Origin: Archilochus colubris
Taxonomy: Eukaryota; Chordata; Aves; Apodiformes; Trochilidae
Reading direction: 5' to 3'
DNA length: 64,000 nucleotides
NCBI GenBank assembly: GCA_023079485.1
Contig: CM041097.1
Span: 20,753,158-20,817,157, forward strand
Positions 1-9,640 of this stretch are shown piece after piece. A program made the translations under genes and the position numbers. Under the pieces are notes generated by a model. The model was not told where the DNA came from, made no database searches, and saw only the letters and a program-made list of their open reading frames with translations. Within the stretch, counting starts at the first letter, position 1; each line of letters begins with the position of its first letter.

Positions 1-47
1 GTGCCCCCCAGCACCCCCATGCCCTTCACCTCTTTCTCTCCCCCCAG
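1..47 (+). other. CAV3: 3' end of the last CAV3 intron with splice acceptor
   Basis: A C/T-rich tract (CTCTTTCTCTCCCCCCAG) ends in AG at 46-47, immediately before the conserved VDFEDV codons. The rest of the intron is outside the window. Confidence 0.85.
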
Positions 48-389
48 GTGGATTTTGAGGATGTGATAGCTGAGCCTGTGGGCACCTACAGCTTTGACGG
101 CGTCTGGAAAACCAGCTACACCACCTTCACTGTCAGCAAGTACTGGTGCTACCGGCTGCTCTCTGCTGTCCTGGGGATCCCCTTGGCTGTCATCTGGGGG
201 TTCCTCTTCGCTCTCATCTCCTTCTGCCACATCTGGGCAGTGGTGCCCTGCATCAAGAGCTACCTGATAGAGATCCAGTGCGTCAGCCGCATCTACTCCC
301 TCTGCATCCACACCTTCTGTGACCCCCTCTTCGAGGCCCTCTCCAAGATCTGCAGCAACATCAGGGTTGCTGTCCGGAAGGAGATCTAG
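48..389 (+). CDS. CAV3: Caveolin-3, terminal coding exon (113 codons plus stop)
   Basis: This is the last exon of a caveolin, the hairpin membrane protein that builds caveolae; CAV3 is the muscle form. A pyrimidine-rich acceptor ending in AG at 46-47 leads straight into [10 protein letters not shown], the caveolin signature. The caveolin scaffolding segment follows ([11 protein letters not shown]...KYWCYR), then a long hydrophobic hairpin ([18 protein letters not shown]...), the [15 protein letters not shown] segment and a C-terminal tail ending RKEI. By recall, human CAV3 exon 2 also encodes 113 residues from the same VDFEDV start, and the Cys-rich tail (palmitoylation region) is kept. The CWCYR/KYWCYR pattern and C-terminus fit CAV3 better than CAV1. 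The initiator exon (about 38 residues) lies left of the window. The exon starts in phase 0, so the GTG is a valine, not a start. No breaks are seen. Confidence 0.96.
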   Translation: MDFEDVIAEPVGTYSFDGVWKTSYTTFTVSKYWCYRLLSAVLGIPLAVIWGFLFALISFCHIWAVVPCIKSYLIEIQCVSRIYSLCIHTFCDPLFEALSKICSNIRVAVRKEI

Positions 390-840
390 GTCCTCACAGC
401 CTCCTCAAGCACCCCCTGCCCAGGTGTCCCCGCAGCATGCCCTGCCTGGGGCACAGGGACACAGGTGCCTGGCTGCTGGGGATGCTCCCTGCAGACGGAG
501 ACACGTGGGGATGAACCTTCCTCCATCCCAAAGCCAGCAGCTGCTCCGAAGGAGAAGCCCGTTGGGAGTTCTCTGCCCTCCAGGTCCCTTGGCATCATGG
601 AGGGGGGACTGCAGCATCTCCAGGACCACAGCCCTGGGCTATGACCTGCAGAGCAAGAAGCAAGGCTGGGGATGCTGCTGGACAACAGACCAAACCCTGC
701 CTGCTCCCCACCCCTCTGCTCCAGCCTGGCACTAGGACAAATCATTGCCCATGAATGATTATTTCATGAGTTATTATTTGCTGCAAACGATTTTTTGTTG
801 TGGAAGCTTCTGTATTAAATCACACTGCACAAAGGGTTTG
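390..840 (+). other. CAV3: CAV3 3' untranslated region
   Basis: Noncoding sequence from the CAV3 stop to a likely polyadenylation site. An ATTAAA hexamer at 814-819 is followed within about 20 bases by a G/T-rich stretch (GGGTTTGTGGG), the usual layout of a cleavage site. The end is inferred; further AATAAA motifs (for example 1893-1898) could support longer forms. Confidence 0.6.
814..819 (+). terminator. CAV3: ATTAAA polyadenylation signal of CAV3
   Basis: ATTAAA lies 425 bases after the CAV3 stop, with a GT-rich downstream element from about 834. This is the first good signal on this strand after the gene. Confidence 0.55.
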
Positions 841-3551
841 TGGGTAGAATAGTGAAAACAAACTTTTCTTTTTTTTTTTTAATTTTTATTTTCCATGATG
901 AGTATTTGCATTTCAGTGGAGCTTGGGTATCCAGATCAACGAGTGCACAAAACCTGTCCCCCTCCTGGGAGTCTGTGCCAGGCTTGTGCCACTGGGAGAG
1001 CAGTTGTGGCACTGTCTGCTGAGCTGGGTGTGGGGACCACCTCCAGCAGGGCAGAGCAGAGGGGGAAATGTGCAGGGCTGCAGCACGGGGAGAACACAGG
1101 GCCTTTGATAACTTCTCTTCAGAAATTACAAGCTTGGCTTTAAGGAAAAGGTTGGCTTGTGTCTCAGGGAGAATATTTCCCAGGTGCTTGCTCCTGTGCA
1201 GCCTCCAGCCTGGTGTCCCAGAGCACCCCCAGATGTGCCCCGGGGGCAGCAGGGGACAGAGCCTCCTCAGGAGCACTGCCTGCTCCCAGCTGCTCCTCTG
1301 CTGAGACAACACAGGGACAAAGGGGAAAAGGTCCAGTTTGGAGCCACTTCCTCCCTGTATTGTCAGGTAATTTGTTTAGTCCATCTTCCATGAAGCTGCA
1401 CTTTAAGTCCAAGGCACTTAAAGGCTTTATTGGCTCTGGCCTGAAGTGCTTTGCTGAAGCAGGGCCCAGGAGGTCTCGTTGCTCAGAGGTTATTCTCAAT
1501 TGTATTCATGTGCTTTTTTTCCCCTTGGCTTCCGACAAAGACTCAGAGCCAGAGCTTCTTGTAGTGCCATGCCAAGGACAAGAAAGAGCCAGATATTCTA
1601 TTGGTGCTCTTCCAATGGCTTGGGGTTGTGGTCTTTCATTATTCCATAGCAGTACAGAACTCAGGCTCCAGCAACACCGGCCTCAAGGTGGATGGAGTCA
1701 TATAAAAAACAAATGGCATTTAGATATTTGTAGGGGGGAAAAAGCCTCCAAAAAACCCAAAACATTTTATGGTGAGAATTTTTTAAAGCTTTTTGTGAGA
1801 ATAAAAATAATTGAAAACAATACTGGGAATATATCCTTTTTAATGGCTCCTCATCCAGCAGCCTGCTCCTTCCATGTCCTTCAATACCCTTCAATAAACC
1901 AACCTGGGGCTCCTCCTCTGTGGGATGCAGTGTCACTTGGTTGGGGTTCTCACTGTGCCCATGTTGAGGGCACAGCCTGTCCAGCCCTCTGACTGCAGCC
2001 AGAAAATGCTCCCAGAACTTCCACCCCGCTCTGTGTTACCTTCCTGGCAGATGGAGGATGTGCCAGGCCCCCTTGGACCCCCCTCCTTGTTTTGTGCAGG
2101 AGCTAATTACTCTCAAGGAGAAAGAGGAACGTGGGAGGGAAATGTTTGATGTTTTCCTAAGGACTTAAATCCATCTGGTGAAATATGCTGAGGCTGAACG
2201 TGCTGGGTCATATTCAGCAAACATACTGAGAAGCTCCTGGAGAAAAATCAAAGGAGGGGCAGAACAGGAAAGGTGAAAATGTACCTGCTGCCGACAGTGA
2301 AAAGGTGAAGTAGCCATTGAAAAGCATTTTTCATCTTCATTCCCAACCTATAAGGTCAAATCATGCTGCCCTTGGGCCTGCAGGCAGGTCTGGGTCCCCT
2401 AGACCCCCAGTTGCAGAGGCAGGAGCATCCCTCTGCAGGCACTGGATCCCACTGCCACCCAATCGATGGGAGAGCTCCAGCCAGGGCTGAACCTCAGCCC
2501 CCATCCCACCCCCACAGCTCTGTCACAGTCAGCTTCATGCCATGCTGTAAGGTGCTGGCAGCTCCCAGGAGCATGGTGAACAAAATGAGCAGCAGCATCA
2601 CCAGAGCCAGCAGCCTTAGGGCTTGTATTAAAAGCCTTCTTTCTCCTTGGATTCCTCCATTTTCTAAGTCTGGTGCTCTTTCTGCTCCACTCCTCCCACC
2701 TTCCATCAAGACACAGCCAGAAAACTTTATTTACAGGTACTTCTTGACAATTAAAAAAAAAAAAATCCATGCCCTAAGCATGACCTTGTGCATCACAGAG
2801 CAAAGGAATTGCATTGGTGTAAAAGGCTAAATGTGACCTGCAGTAAAACCAAAGCAACAGCTTGGCCTCAGGACTGGAGTTTTTCCATCAAACCCCATGG
2901 AGCCCATCTGTAATCCCACCCACCTGCCTTCAGAGAAACTTTTGAGCACACTCAGCAAACGTGTTATTACACAGACCCCCTGGCACCCATGGGCACAGCC
3001 TCACACAGCACCTGGACACAAGACACTGACCTTGTCCCCAGCCCTGTCCCCACTGCTCCCCATGGCAGGGAAGCAGGGCTGGCACCGTGCAGGGATGCAA
3101 GGATGAGGCTCCAGTGCTCCAAGCAAAGCAAGCACCCCCGTGTTGCCCCTGGCCCTGCCCTGCCAGGCACCAGCATCCCGGGGGATTCCTGCTGGAGATG
3201 GGATGGGGATGGAAGTCCTGTGTCCCCAAGGTGGCACCTACCACCCCCTGCCCGGCCCCTCACACCCGGGGGGCTGCAGCAGAGCTGCCCCAGCAGCAGG
3301 GGATGGTTTGGGGCAAAACCTGCCCTTCCTGGTGCCATCAAAGCCCCCATTGTCAGGGGCCTGGGGACTCAGGAGAGAGTCCCAGGCAGCACTGGAAGTC
3401 AGACCACCAAATCCTCCCCGGTCCAGTTAAACAGTGAGGGCTGCACATGCTCCCCCGACACAGAGATATTTACACCTATTTGTACAGAGCTTGTCCAGCC
3501 CCGGCTTTCCCCGGAGGAGGCAGCAGGGAGAGGTCCTGGCCGGCCGTGTCC
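841..3551. other. Convergent intergenic region between CAV3 and OXTR, including OXTR 3'UTR
   Basis: No coding exon with conserved content was recognised here on either strand. The right part must hold the OXTR 3'UTR, read leftward from 3551. The first clear AATAAA on the minus strand is at 2726-2731 and would give a 3'UTR of roughly 820 bases, although other ends are possible. An A-run sits at 2752-2763. The rest is GC-moderate unique sequence with scattered C-rich stretches. Confidence 0.5.
2726..2731 (-). terminator. OXTR: Candidate AATAAA polyadenylation signal of OXTR
   Basis: TTTATT on the + strand reads AATAAA on the gene strand, about 820 bases past the OXTR stop. No better signal was seen between 2732 and 3551. 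OXTR transcripts in mammals have long 3'UTRs, so this may be only one of several ends. Confidence 0.35.
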
Positions 3552-3799
3552 TCACGTCAGGGGTGGCTGCGTGAAGCTCCTCTGGCTGCTGCTCCTGCAG
3601 CTGAGCACGAAGGAGGAGGAATTGCTCTTCTTGCCGACGCTGAGGTCGCAGCCGGGCCGGGACTTCAGGTACCGGGTGGAGCAGCAGAGGAAGCGGCGCA
3701 TCAGGTCGTGGAAGAGGTGCCCCGTGTAGAGCATGTAGATCCAGGGGTTGCAGCAGCTGTTGAGGCTGGCCAGGAGCATGGCGATGATGAACGGGGAGG
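3552..3799 (-). CDS. OXTR: OXTR coding exon B: TM7 and cytoplasmic tail (residues 311-392)
   Basis: The acceptor CCTTGCAG on the gene strand joins G|CC to restore an alanine codon, then [21 protein letters not shown] (TM7) and the tail with [11 protein letters not shown] and SSSQRS, both shared with mammalian OXTR. Stop TGA/TAG-type end at 3552. The Ser/Thr clusters in the tail are the known kind of GRK/arrestin sites; that role is inferred. Confidence 0.96.
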
Positions 3800-6700
3800 C
3801 TGCAAGGCAGGAAGGGTGGCGGCATCAGGGCACGGCCTGACACAGCCCCAGGGAAAGGGTCCTGTCCCAGCCCCCATCATCCCGAATCCTGCTCCCGCTC
3901 CCAACTCCGCGCATCAGCAAAGGGGTGGTGAATAGAGAGGGGGAAATGAGTTTAAGGGACTTGGTTTTGGGTTTTGTCCCACATAAGGGCTGGGTTTCCC
4001 TGGCTGAGCATCACCTAGTGTGTGGGCAGAGACCGAGCAGCCCCCAGCACCAGCACAGCACCACAGAGTCACCAAATGGTTTGGGCTGGAAGAGACCTTG
4101 AAGATTGTCTAGTTCACAGCCTCTGCCATGGACAGGGACACCTCCTGTGCTGTCCCAAGCAGGGAGTAGGGAGCATGGCCCCTCGAAGCTGCCATGCCAA
4201 AGAGCAGGACCAGGAACAAGAGCTGGGCAGCTGTTCTTTCCCCACCAGCAGATGGGATGGGCTGTCTGGCAACCTTCATCCCCCCAGCTCCTGGGCTGTC
4301 CCCACCAGCAAAACCCTTCCAACAGGACAGTGCCCACCAGCACGGCCACATCTTGCTGCCCCAGACCTGAGGATCAGTGGCATTTTTCTCTCCCTGGATT
4401 AATTTTCAGGAAGGACACTCTGCCAGGGGTATGACAGGCATTCCACCTGGGGGCTGAGGGCCAGGAGCCCAGCAATGCCCGGGGCTGGAAGCACAGTGCT
4501 GGGGACAGGCACCGATGGGGACTGCCAGGTCCCAGGGCACCAAATCTCCAGCTGCTGCTTTCCATTCCCAGAGCACAAAGTCCCCAACTCCTGGTGAGAA
4601 AAGGGGCAGTGGGACTGGCAGCAGGGCAGGGAGGAGCAGCACCTCCAGAAAGCAGCAGCGGGCAGGGACAGAGCCTTAATTCTGCTCCCTGTGATTTTAG
4701 CCCAACTTCTTCCCTCCCTGTGGTCCCAGGGGACATGCCAGCAGCAGGGATGTGTACTCAGGTTGTCTGTTTCTGGTCTCTTTCTGGCTCTGCAAAAATC
4801 CACTTGCCATTTTTGAACAAGAAAAGAAGTGTAAATAATATAAAATAATTTTCAAATTCACCCTTAACCAACTCATGCATAATTCCTGCTCTAGCACTGT
4901 CTGGTCCAAACGCTTTTAATTCCAAGCATATGCCAAAAGGAATCCGTGGGGAATGGCTTACAAATCCTGGCCACAACAACTGAAATAATACATCATAGCA
5001 TTTCTAGCCACTTAAAAAAAACCCCACCAGTCATGGCTGACTCAGCTCTCCCTCTCTGAAGCAGATAAATTGAATTTTACAGAGCCCTCTGCAGGGATCT
5101 GGATTGTGGATCTCTGCCCTCCTCAGCAGGACTTCTGGGGATCCCCAGGAGGGTCTGCAAAGAGCAAGCTCTGCCCCTCAGGGCTGTCCCCTCTCCCAAG
5201 GCTCCAAACGTTCCCTTGGACCCTGGCTGAGGATGTGGCAGTGCCCAGAGGGACGGGCAGGGGGCTGTGCCCGGGGCAGGGGGCTCTTCCACAGAGGCAG
5301 TGGGGTCAGGTCCTGTTCCCAGGCACGGGCAGATGCTGTCCCCACAGCCCATGTCTCAGCTCCCAGGGCTCAGGGACCAACACACAGGGTTACTCTGCTG
5401 CACAGCCTTGCTGTTACCACCACAGATGCTTTAAACCAACTTTGAATCAAAGCTCAAAGTGCCACACGTAACATAAACTGCCTGCAAGGCCTGTGGAGCA
5501 GAAACCTGACTGGAACTGATGTTCTGTGGGGTATCCCCGGTGCTGAAGCCACAGCCTGCAGCCCCAACCCCCTGACAGAGCCTGCAGGTCTGCATGGCCA
5601 GCAAAGGGGGGGCAGACCAGGACAGAAGAGCCACCAAATGCTGTCCCCGGCCCCACTGCTGCCCTGGGGAGGGGACACCCCCGGGGACCTCTCTGATGAC
5701 CACTTTAGGAAAACCACTGGGGGAAAAGAGCACTGCTGGCTTTCTCCACAGCCTTATCTCTCCCCCTGACACAGGCCGAGCTGCAGCAGCCTCTGTGGCT
5801 CTCCCAGGGACGCAAGGCAGACCCAGAGCACTGCTCGGGGTGCAGGAGGGTCCAGGGGGCTATAAACAGACATCCCCTTGCCAGGGCACCCTCCTTCTAT
5901 GTGGGGAAACCAAAATCTTTCCTCAGGCCGGTGTCCTGCCCGCCCGCAGCCTTCCTGCCCTGAGACTTTGCTGCTGCACCCTGAGCACCAGCAGCCCCCG
6001 ATCCCTGTTCTGGGGACACCCCTGCCTGGCACCCACCACCCTGCCCGGCCCCGGCAGCCCCCAGCACGCTCCCAGCATCTGCTCCCAGCAACATCCCCCC
6101 CAAGGAGCTTCTTCCCAAAAGCCTCTGGTGAACCCCGCACCCTTTCCTGCAGACACGGGCTCCCGAGGCAGTGCCAAGGAAAGGCTTTGCTACAGGTCAG
6201 AGCTTCTGGAGCTTCCCTGGCTGCCTGAAAGCAAAGCAAAGCAGAAAAGGAACATGCGGGGCCACAGGGGGATGGTGGGGAGGATAGGGGGGGAGCTGCA
6301 AAGCCCCCGGCCCCTCACTGCAGGGATCAGCAGAGCAGCAGAGGTTTTGTTTGCCGATAAGTCAGGTGGAAGCACTCGAGATGGCAGGTTGGAAACACAG
6401 CAGGAAAAAAAAAAAAAAAAAAAAAAAGGAGAGATGCTGCTTCATGCCAGGGCGCACCTGAAAACCAGAAGTTTGGACCTGCCGAAATCAGGTGGAAAAC
6501 CAAGAAGCAGCTGCCTGGAGCACAGGGGGAGTTTTAAAGAGCTGTGTTTCGCTTCTGATCCTGAAATAAAAAGGGCAGGGAGAGGCACTAAAGGTCGGTG
6601 AGAAGAGCTGGACATGGGGGAAGATATGTGCAGGGGCTGAGGAGACAGCAGGGTTTGCACTGAGCAGTTCACGGCAGGAAGGAGGTTAAAGCAGGGAGGA

Positions 6701-8608
6701 GAGTGCAGGATGTCAGGGAGAGGCACCCTTGCCCGGCAGAGCTGCAAGGAGTGGTCCCAGCTCCTTTTTGCTCTTTGCCATCCCCAGACTAAGTATTCTG
6801 TTGAGCTTGGGTCAGTCTGTCCAAGGAGTTGTCATCCCTGGAGGCATTTTTTTTCCCCGTCTCCCACCTCACAAAGTTGTGTGGTTTTTCTTCTAAGCTT
6901 TCCCTTCCAGCTTGCCTTGCAGGTGCAGAAGGACCCTCAGACACCCCTGCCCAGGGACAGCACAGACTTACACAGCTACAAGCATATCAGACCAAGGAGG
7001 GTAATATTTTTCACTCTGTCAGCAACCTTAGTGGTGATAGGATCAACCAGCACCAAGCATTAAAAATTGCAAATCAGTGACACCATGTCCTTTAGGAAAA
7101 GCCTTTGCTCAGAAATCAATGGCTTTCTACAGCAACTCTGCTCCAGCCAGAGATAAAATAACAGCAACACACTCCCAGGCTAGATGGAAACAGAAGTAGA
7201 GAGAGAAAGGAGGGCAAAAGAGTAGAAAGCAAAGAAGTCAGTGAGGACAAAACAACACAGCAAAATAAAAGGTGTCAGGCACTAACGCTGCGCAGTTCCC
7301 TCCAGCAGCCGGCACGGGGCTGAGCTCCCAAGCAGCCCTTGGCACATCCCAGCACCCAGGGTGGGCAATCCACCCACTGGGGACCCTCGAGCAGCCCCAG
7401 AAGGGCTGAGCTCACCCCTGAGGGCAGTGAGCACCTCCCCAAAACTCTATGCACAGCCCAGCCCTGGAGACGCTGTGGCCGTGAAGCTGCTGGGGGCTCG
7501 CAGGCAGCTCAGGCACGGCCACTGCTGCCCATCGGGTGCTGTGTCCATGTTTAGGACTTTTTCCTCCCTCCCTTCCTCCCAGCCCCCCGAGACCCAGCTG
7601 GGAGCAGTCTCTGGCAGCCCAGGAGGCTGTGGTCGGTGTCCCCAGGGTGGCTGAGCCAGGGGATGGGGAACACGTACCTTCCTGCGGCGCATTGGTGTCC
7701 CACACCGACCACATCTGCACAAAGAAAAAAGGAGCCCAGCACACTATGAATGCCAGCACTATGATGAAGGTCATTTTGACCGTCCGGATCTTGGCTTTGG
7801 AGATGAGCCTGGTGCTGCTGACCCTGGCAAATGCCATCCCACTGCGGGAGCAGGAGCTCCGGCCCATGTTGGGCCCGTGAGCCGTCTTGAGCTTCACATT
7901 CTGCCAGATTTTGAAGCTGATTAAGCCGTAGCAGATGCTCAGCATCAGCACTGGGATGATGTAGACCATGAGGGTTATCCAGGTGACGTAGGCTTTAGGT
8001 CCCCAGGGCTGGATGAAATCTGCCCAACAGTCATAAACTCCATTCCCCACATCCCTCAGAGAAAAGATGTGGATCTGAGGGATGCTGACCAGCAGGCACA
8101 GCAGCCAGGTGAGAAGGACAGAGACCCGGTCCGCTCTCCTGTGCAGAGACCTCAGTGGCTGACAGATGGCCAAGCAGCGGTCCAGAGACATCAGCAGGAG
8201 CATGTAGGTAGAAGCAAACATCCCCACCACCTGCAGGTACTTGATCAACCGGCAAAGGAAATCTGGCCCGTAGAACCTGAAGGTGATGTCCCAGATGAGC
8301 TGGGGCAGCACCTGGAAGATGGCCACCACCAGGTCAGCGATGCTGAGGTGCTTCATGAAGAAGTACATGCGGGAGTGCTTCTGCCGGGTGGTGTGGATGG
8401 CCAGCAGCACACACAGGTTGCCGGTCAGGGCCAGGAACAGGATGAGGCAGAGGACTGTCACCTCCACCTTGGCCATGTCCTCGTTCCTCTTCAGGGGGTC
8501 GGTGGTGCTGTTCCTCCCCGAGCTCTGGTTCTCCAGACGGAGGCTGCCGTTCCCCAGAGAGCTGTTGATCGTCCATGCGCTGCTCCCCGCAAAGTACAAC
8601 TTCTCCAT
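3552..8608 (-). CDS. OXTR: Oxytocin/mesotocin receptor, full coding region, join(3552..3799,7678..8608)
   Basis: A class A GPCR of the vasopressin/oxytocin family that binds mesotocin (avian oxytocin) at the plasma membrane and couples mainly to Gq. The spliced product is 392 residues (human 389 by recall). The N-terminus has sequons at N15, N20, N27 and N33. TM1 starts near residue 50. The SIADLV motif gives the TM2 aspartate (D92). C119 and C194 form the expected disulfide. The TM3 end carries D143-R144-C145, the DRC variant typical of this family. [15 protein letters not shown] and [10 protein letters not shown] match the ligand-binding family signatures. TM6 has [11 protein letters not shown] and TM7 has NPWIY, followed by CC (349-350, likely palmitoylated) and a Ser-rich tail ending PPLT. 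The single intron lies between TM6 and TM7, as in mammals, and the junction is in frame. The start at 8608 has a strong Kozak context (G at -3, G at +4). Confidence 0.97.
4060..4160 (-). mobile_element. CR1 LINE 3'-end fragment (in OXTR intron)
   Basis: The + strand reads CACAGAGTCACCAAATGG, then TTGGGCTGGAAGAGACCTTGAAGAT, then CTGCCATGGACAGGGACACCTCC. This is the reverse complement of the CR1 3' region (…GTCCCTGCCCATGG…AAGGTCCCTTCCAACCCAAACC…TCTGTGATTC). The 5' part is missing, as is usual for CR1. Confidence 0.75.
6404..6427 (+). repeat. Poly(A) run in OXTR intron
   Basis: About 24 consecutive A bases, sense A on the + strand. No recognisable retroposed sequence precedes it. Probably a simple repeat; its length will vary between individuals. 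Confidence 0.8.
7678..8608 (-). CDS. OXTR: OXTR coding exon A: N-terminus through TM6 (residues 1-310)
   Basis: Encodes MEKLYF... through ...[11 protein letters not shown] and one base of the next codon. The donor on the gene strand is GAAG|GTACGT, close to consensus. The exon runs into 5'UTR upstream to a likely acceptor (CTTCTGCCCCCAG) that ends just right of 8632. The third intracellular loop (around residues 235-275) lacks the alanine-rich run known in human OXTR and instead has a Ser/Arg-rich piece (GRSSCSRSG). Confidence 0.96.
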
Positions 8609-8632
8609 GGCCAGCTCGGTCCCACATAGAGC
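8609..8632 (-). other. OXTR: OXTR 5'UTR part of the first coding exon
   Basis: Short leader between a probable acceptor (pyrimidine-rich, ending CCCCCAG, just right of 8632) and the start codon. It includes an upstream ATG at 8625-8627 in another frame. Mammalian OXTR also has separate noncoding 5' exons; those here cannot be placed from sequence. Confidence 0.5.
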
Positions 8633-8760
8633 CTGGGGGCAGAAGGGGGGCGGGCAGCTCCTCTGGGTACAGGTCCCCGCTGCTGTCAGAGTGTCCCCCG
8701 GCTCCCTGCGCTCCCCGGGCTGTGCTGCTGAGGCTCTGCTCTCCCAGGAGCAGCCTGCCT

Positions 8761-8790
8761 GTCCCCGTCCCCGTCCCTGTCCCCGTCCCT
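8761..8790 (+). repeat. Hexamer tandem array (GTCCCY x5)
   Basis: Five perfect-frame copies: GTCCCC, GTCCCC, GTCCCT, GTCCCC, GTCCCT. The gene (-) strand therefore has five closely spaced G-runs separated by AC or ACA, a strong G-quadruplex pattern. Confidence 0.9.
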
Positions 8791-8910
8791 GCGGCGGCTC
8801 CACCCCGTCCCCCCTCCCCCCTCCCTCCCCGACGTTCCCGCAGGCTCCTGCCCCGAGACAAAACCACAGCGCAGGAGGAGGATGAGGGAAAGCGCCGGCG
8901 GAGACGCCCT

Positions 8911-8934
8911 GTCCCTGTCCCTGTCCCCGTCCCA
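8911..8934 (+). repeat. Second hexamer array (GTCCCY x4)
   Basis: Copies GTCCCT, GTCCCT, GTCCCC, GTCCCA, about 120 bases from the first array and with the same unit. Also G4-capable on the minus strand. Confidence 0.88.
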
Positions 8935-9518
8935 CCGACTCCCGGAGATGCTGTACCCCAAACCCGCATCACCCCCTTCTTCTCTCCATCTCCAGGGACA
9001 CCCCGAGCACCCCAGCCCAGGACACCTCCGCCGCCCCGCTCGCACCCCCCCGGGATCCCGCTCCTCCCTCCAGCCCTACCGAGCATCCCCTGGTGCCTTT
9101 CCCGGGGCCGGGGGGTCCCGGGGCCTGAAGGTGGGCGGGGGCCGGGGGAGGGGGATGCCGAGCCCCAGGGCCACGGCCCTGCCCCCAGCCCAGAGCCTCC
9201 CGGCGCCAGGCAGAGCCTGGGTGGGCAGGGGGCAAGCGGGGGGGTGGGACCCCCCCCAGCCGGCTCACCTCTGAGGCAGCTCCGGGGACCGGGAAGGACA
9301 GAAAGCCCCCCGGGCAGGTGCGGGTTTGCCGGTGCAGGAAAATTCTGCCCTTCCCGTGGAGGGACCCTGCGGAGAGCCCGGGGCTGGGCGGCCGCGGCGG
9401 AGGGAGGAAGGCTGGGCTGGGCTGGGCTGAGGGATGCTGAGAGAGAGCGGAAAGGACCGTGAGAAACGCCTGTGGCTGCTCTGCCCACCCGGCGGGGGTG
9501 ACCGCTCTGCCCTAGGGG

Positions 9519-9575
9519 GCTGGAGCACCCCGGAGGGGCTGGAACATCCCGGAGGGGCTGGAACATCCCGGAGGG
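9519..9575 (+). repeat. 19-bp minisatellite, three copies
   Basis: The units at 9519-9537, 9538-9556 and 9557-9575 share GCTGGAACATCCCGGAGGG; copies 2 and 3 are identical and copy 1 differs at two bases. A partial fourth copy (GCTGGA) follows. It sits at the upstream edge of the OXTR CpG island. Confidence 0.92.
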
Positions 9576-9640
9576 GCTGGATCCCAGCTCCTGGCAGCAA
9601 AGTCCCCATCACACCTACCCCGCTCCAGCCGGGAGGCTCA

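Larger units (their letters stand above)
3800..7677 (-). other. OXTR: OXTR intron between TM6 and TM7 exons
   Basis: A 3.9-kb intron with GTACGT donor and TTGCAG acceptor. It holds a CR1 LINE fragment (about 4060-4160), an uninterrupted A-run at about 6404-6427, and several AT-rich patches. No coding exon was found inside. Confidence 0.85.
8640..9480 (-). promoter_or_regulatory. OXTR: CpG-island promoter / 5' leader region of OXTR
   Basis: A dense G+C and CpG-rich block directly upstream of the OXTR start, unlike the flanking sequence. It is the expected place for the transcription start and noncoding first exons. No TATA box was seen. It contains two arrays of the hexamer GTCCCY, a G-rich run near 9133-9155, and short GGGCT repeats near 9410-9428. 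Confidence 0.7.

Noticed and set aside
1159..1992. A 277-codon open frame on the + strand after CAV3
   Set aside because: Composition is not protein-like, no known domain, no splice support, and it lies in the CAV3-OXTR gap. Most likely chance.
5594..6601. A 335-codon + strand open frame inside the OXTR intron
   Set aside because: It runs through a long poly(A) tract (poly-Lys) and Pro/Ser-rich chance sequence, with no similarity recognised.
8334..9566. A 410-codon open frame on the minus strand through the OXTR CpG island
   Set aside because: It is open because of G+C richness and the hexamer repeats (which translate to Gly-Thr runs). No conserved domain. Only its last 97 codons, from the upstream ATG, are discussed as a possible uORF.
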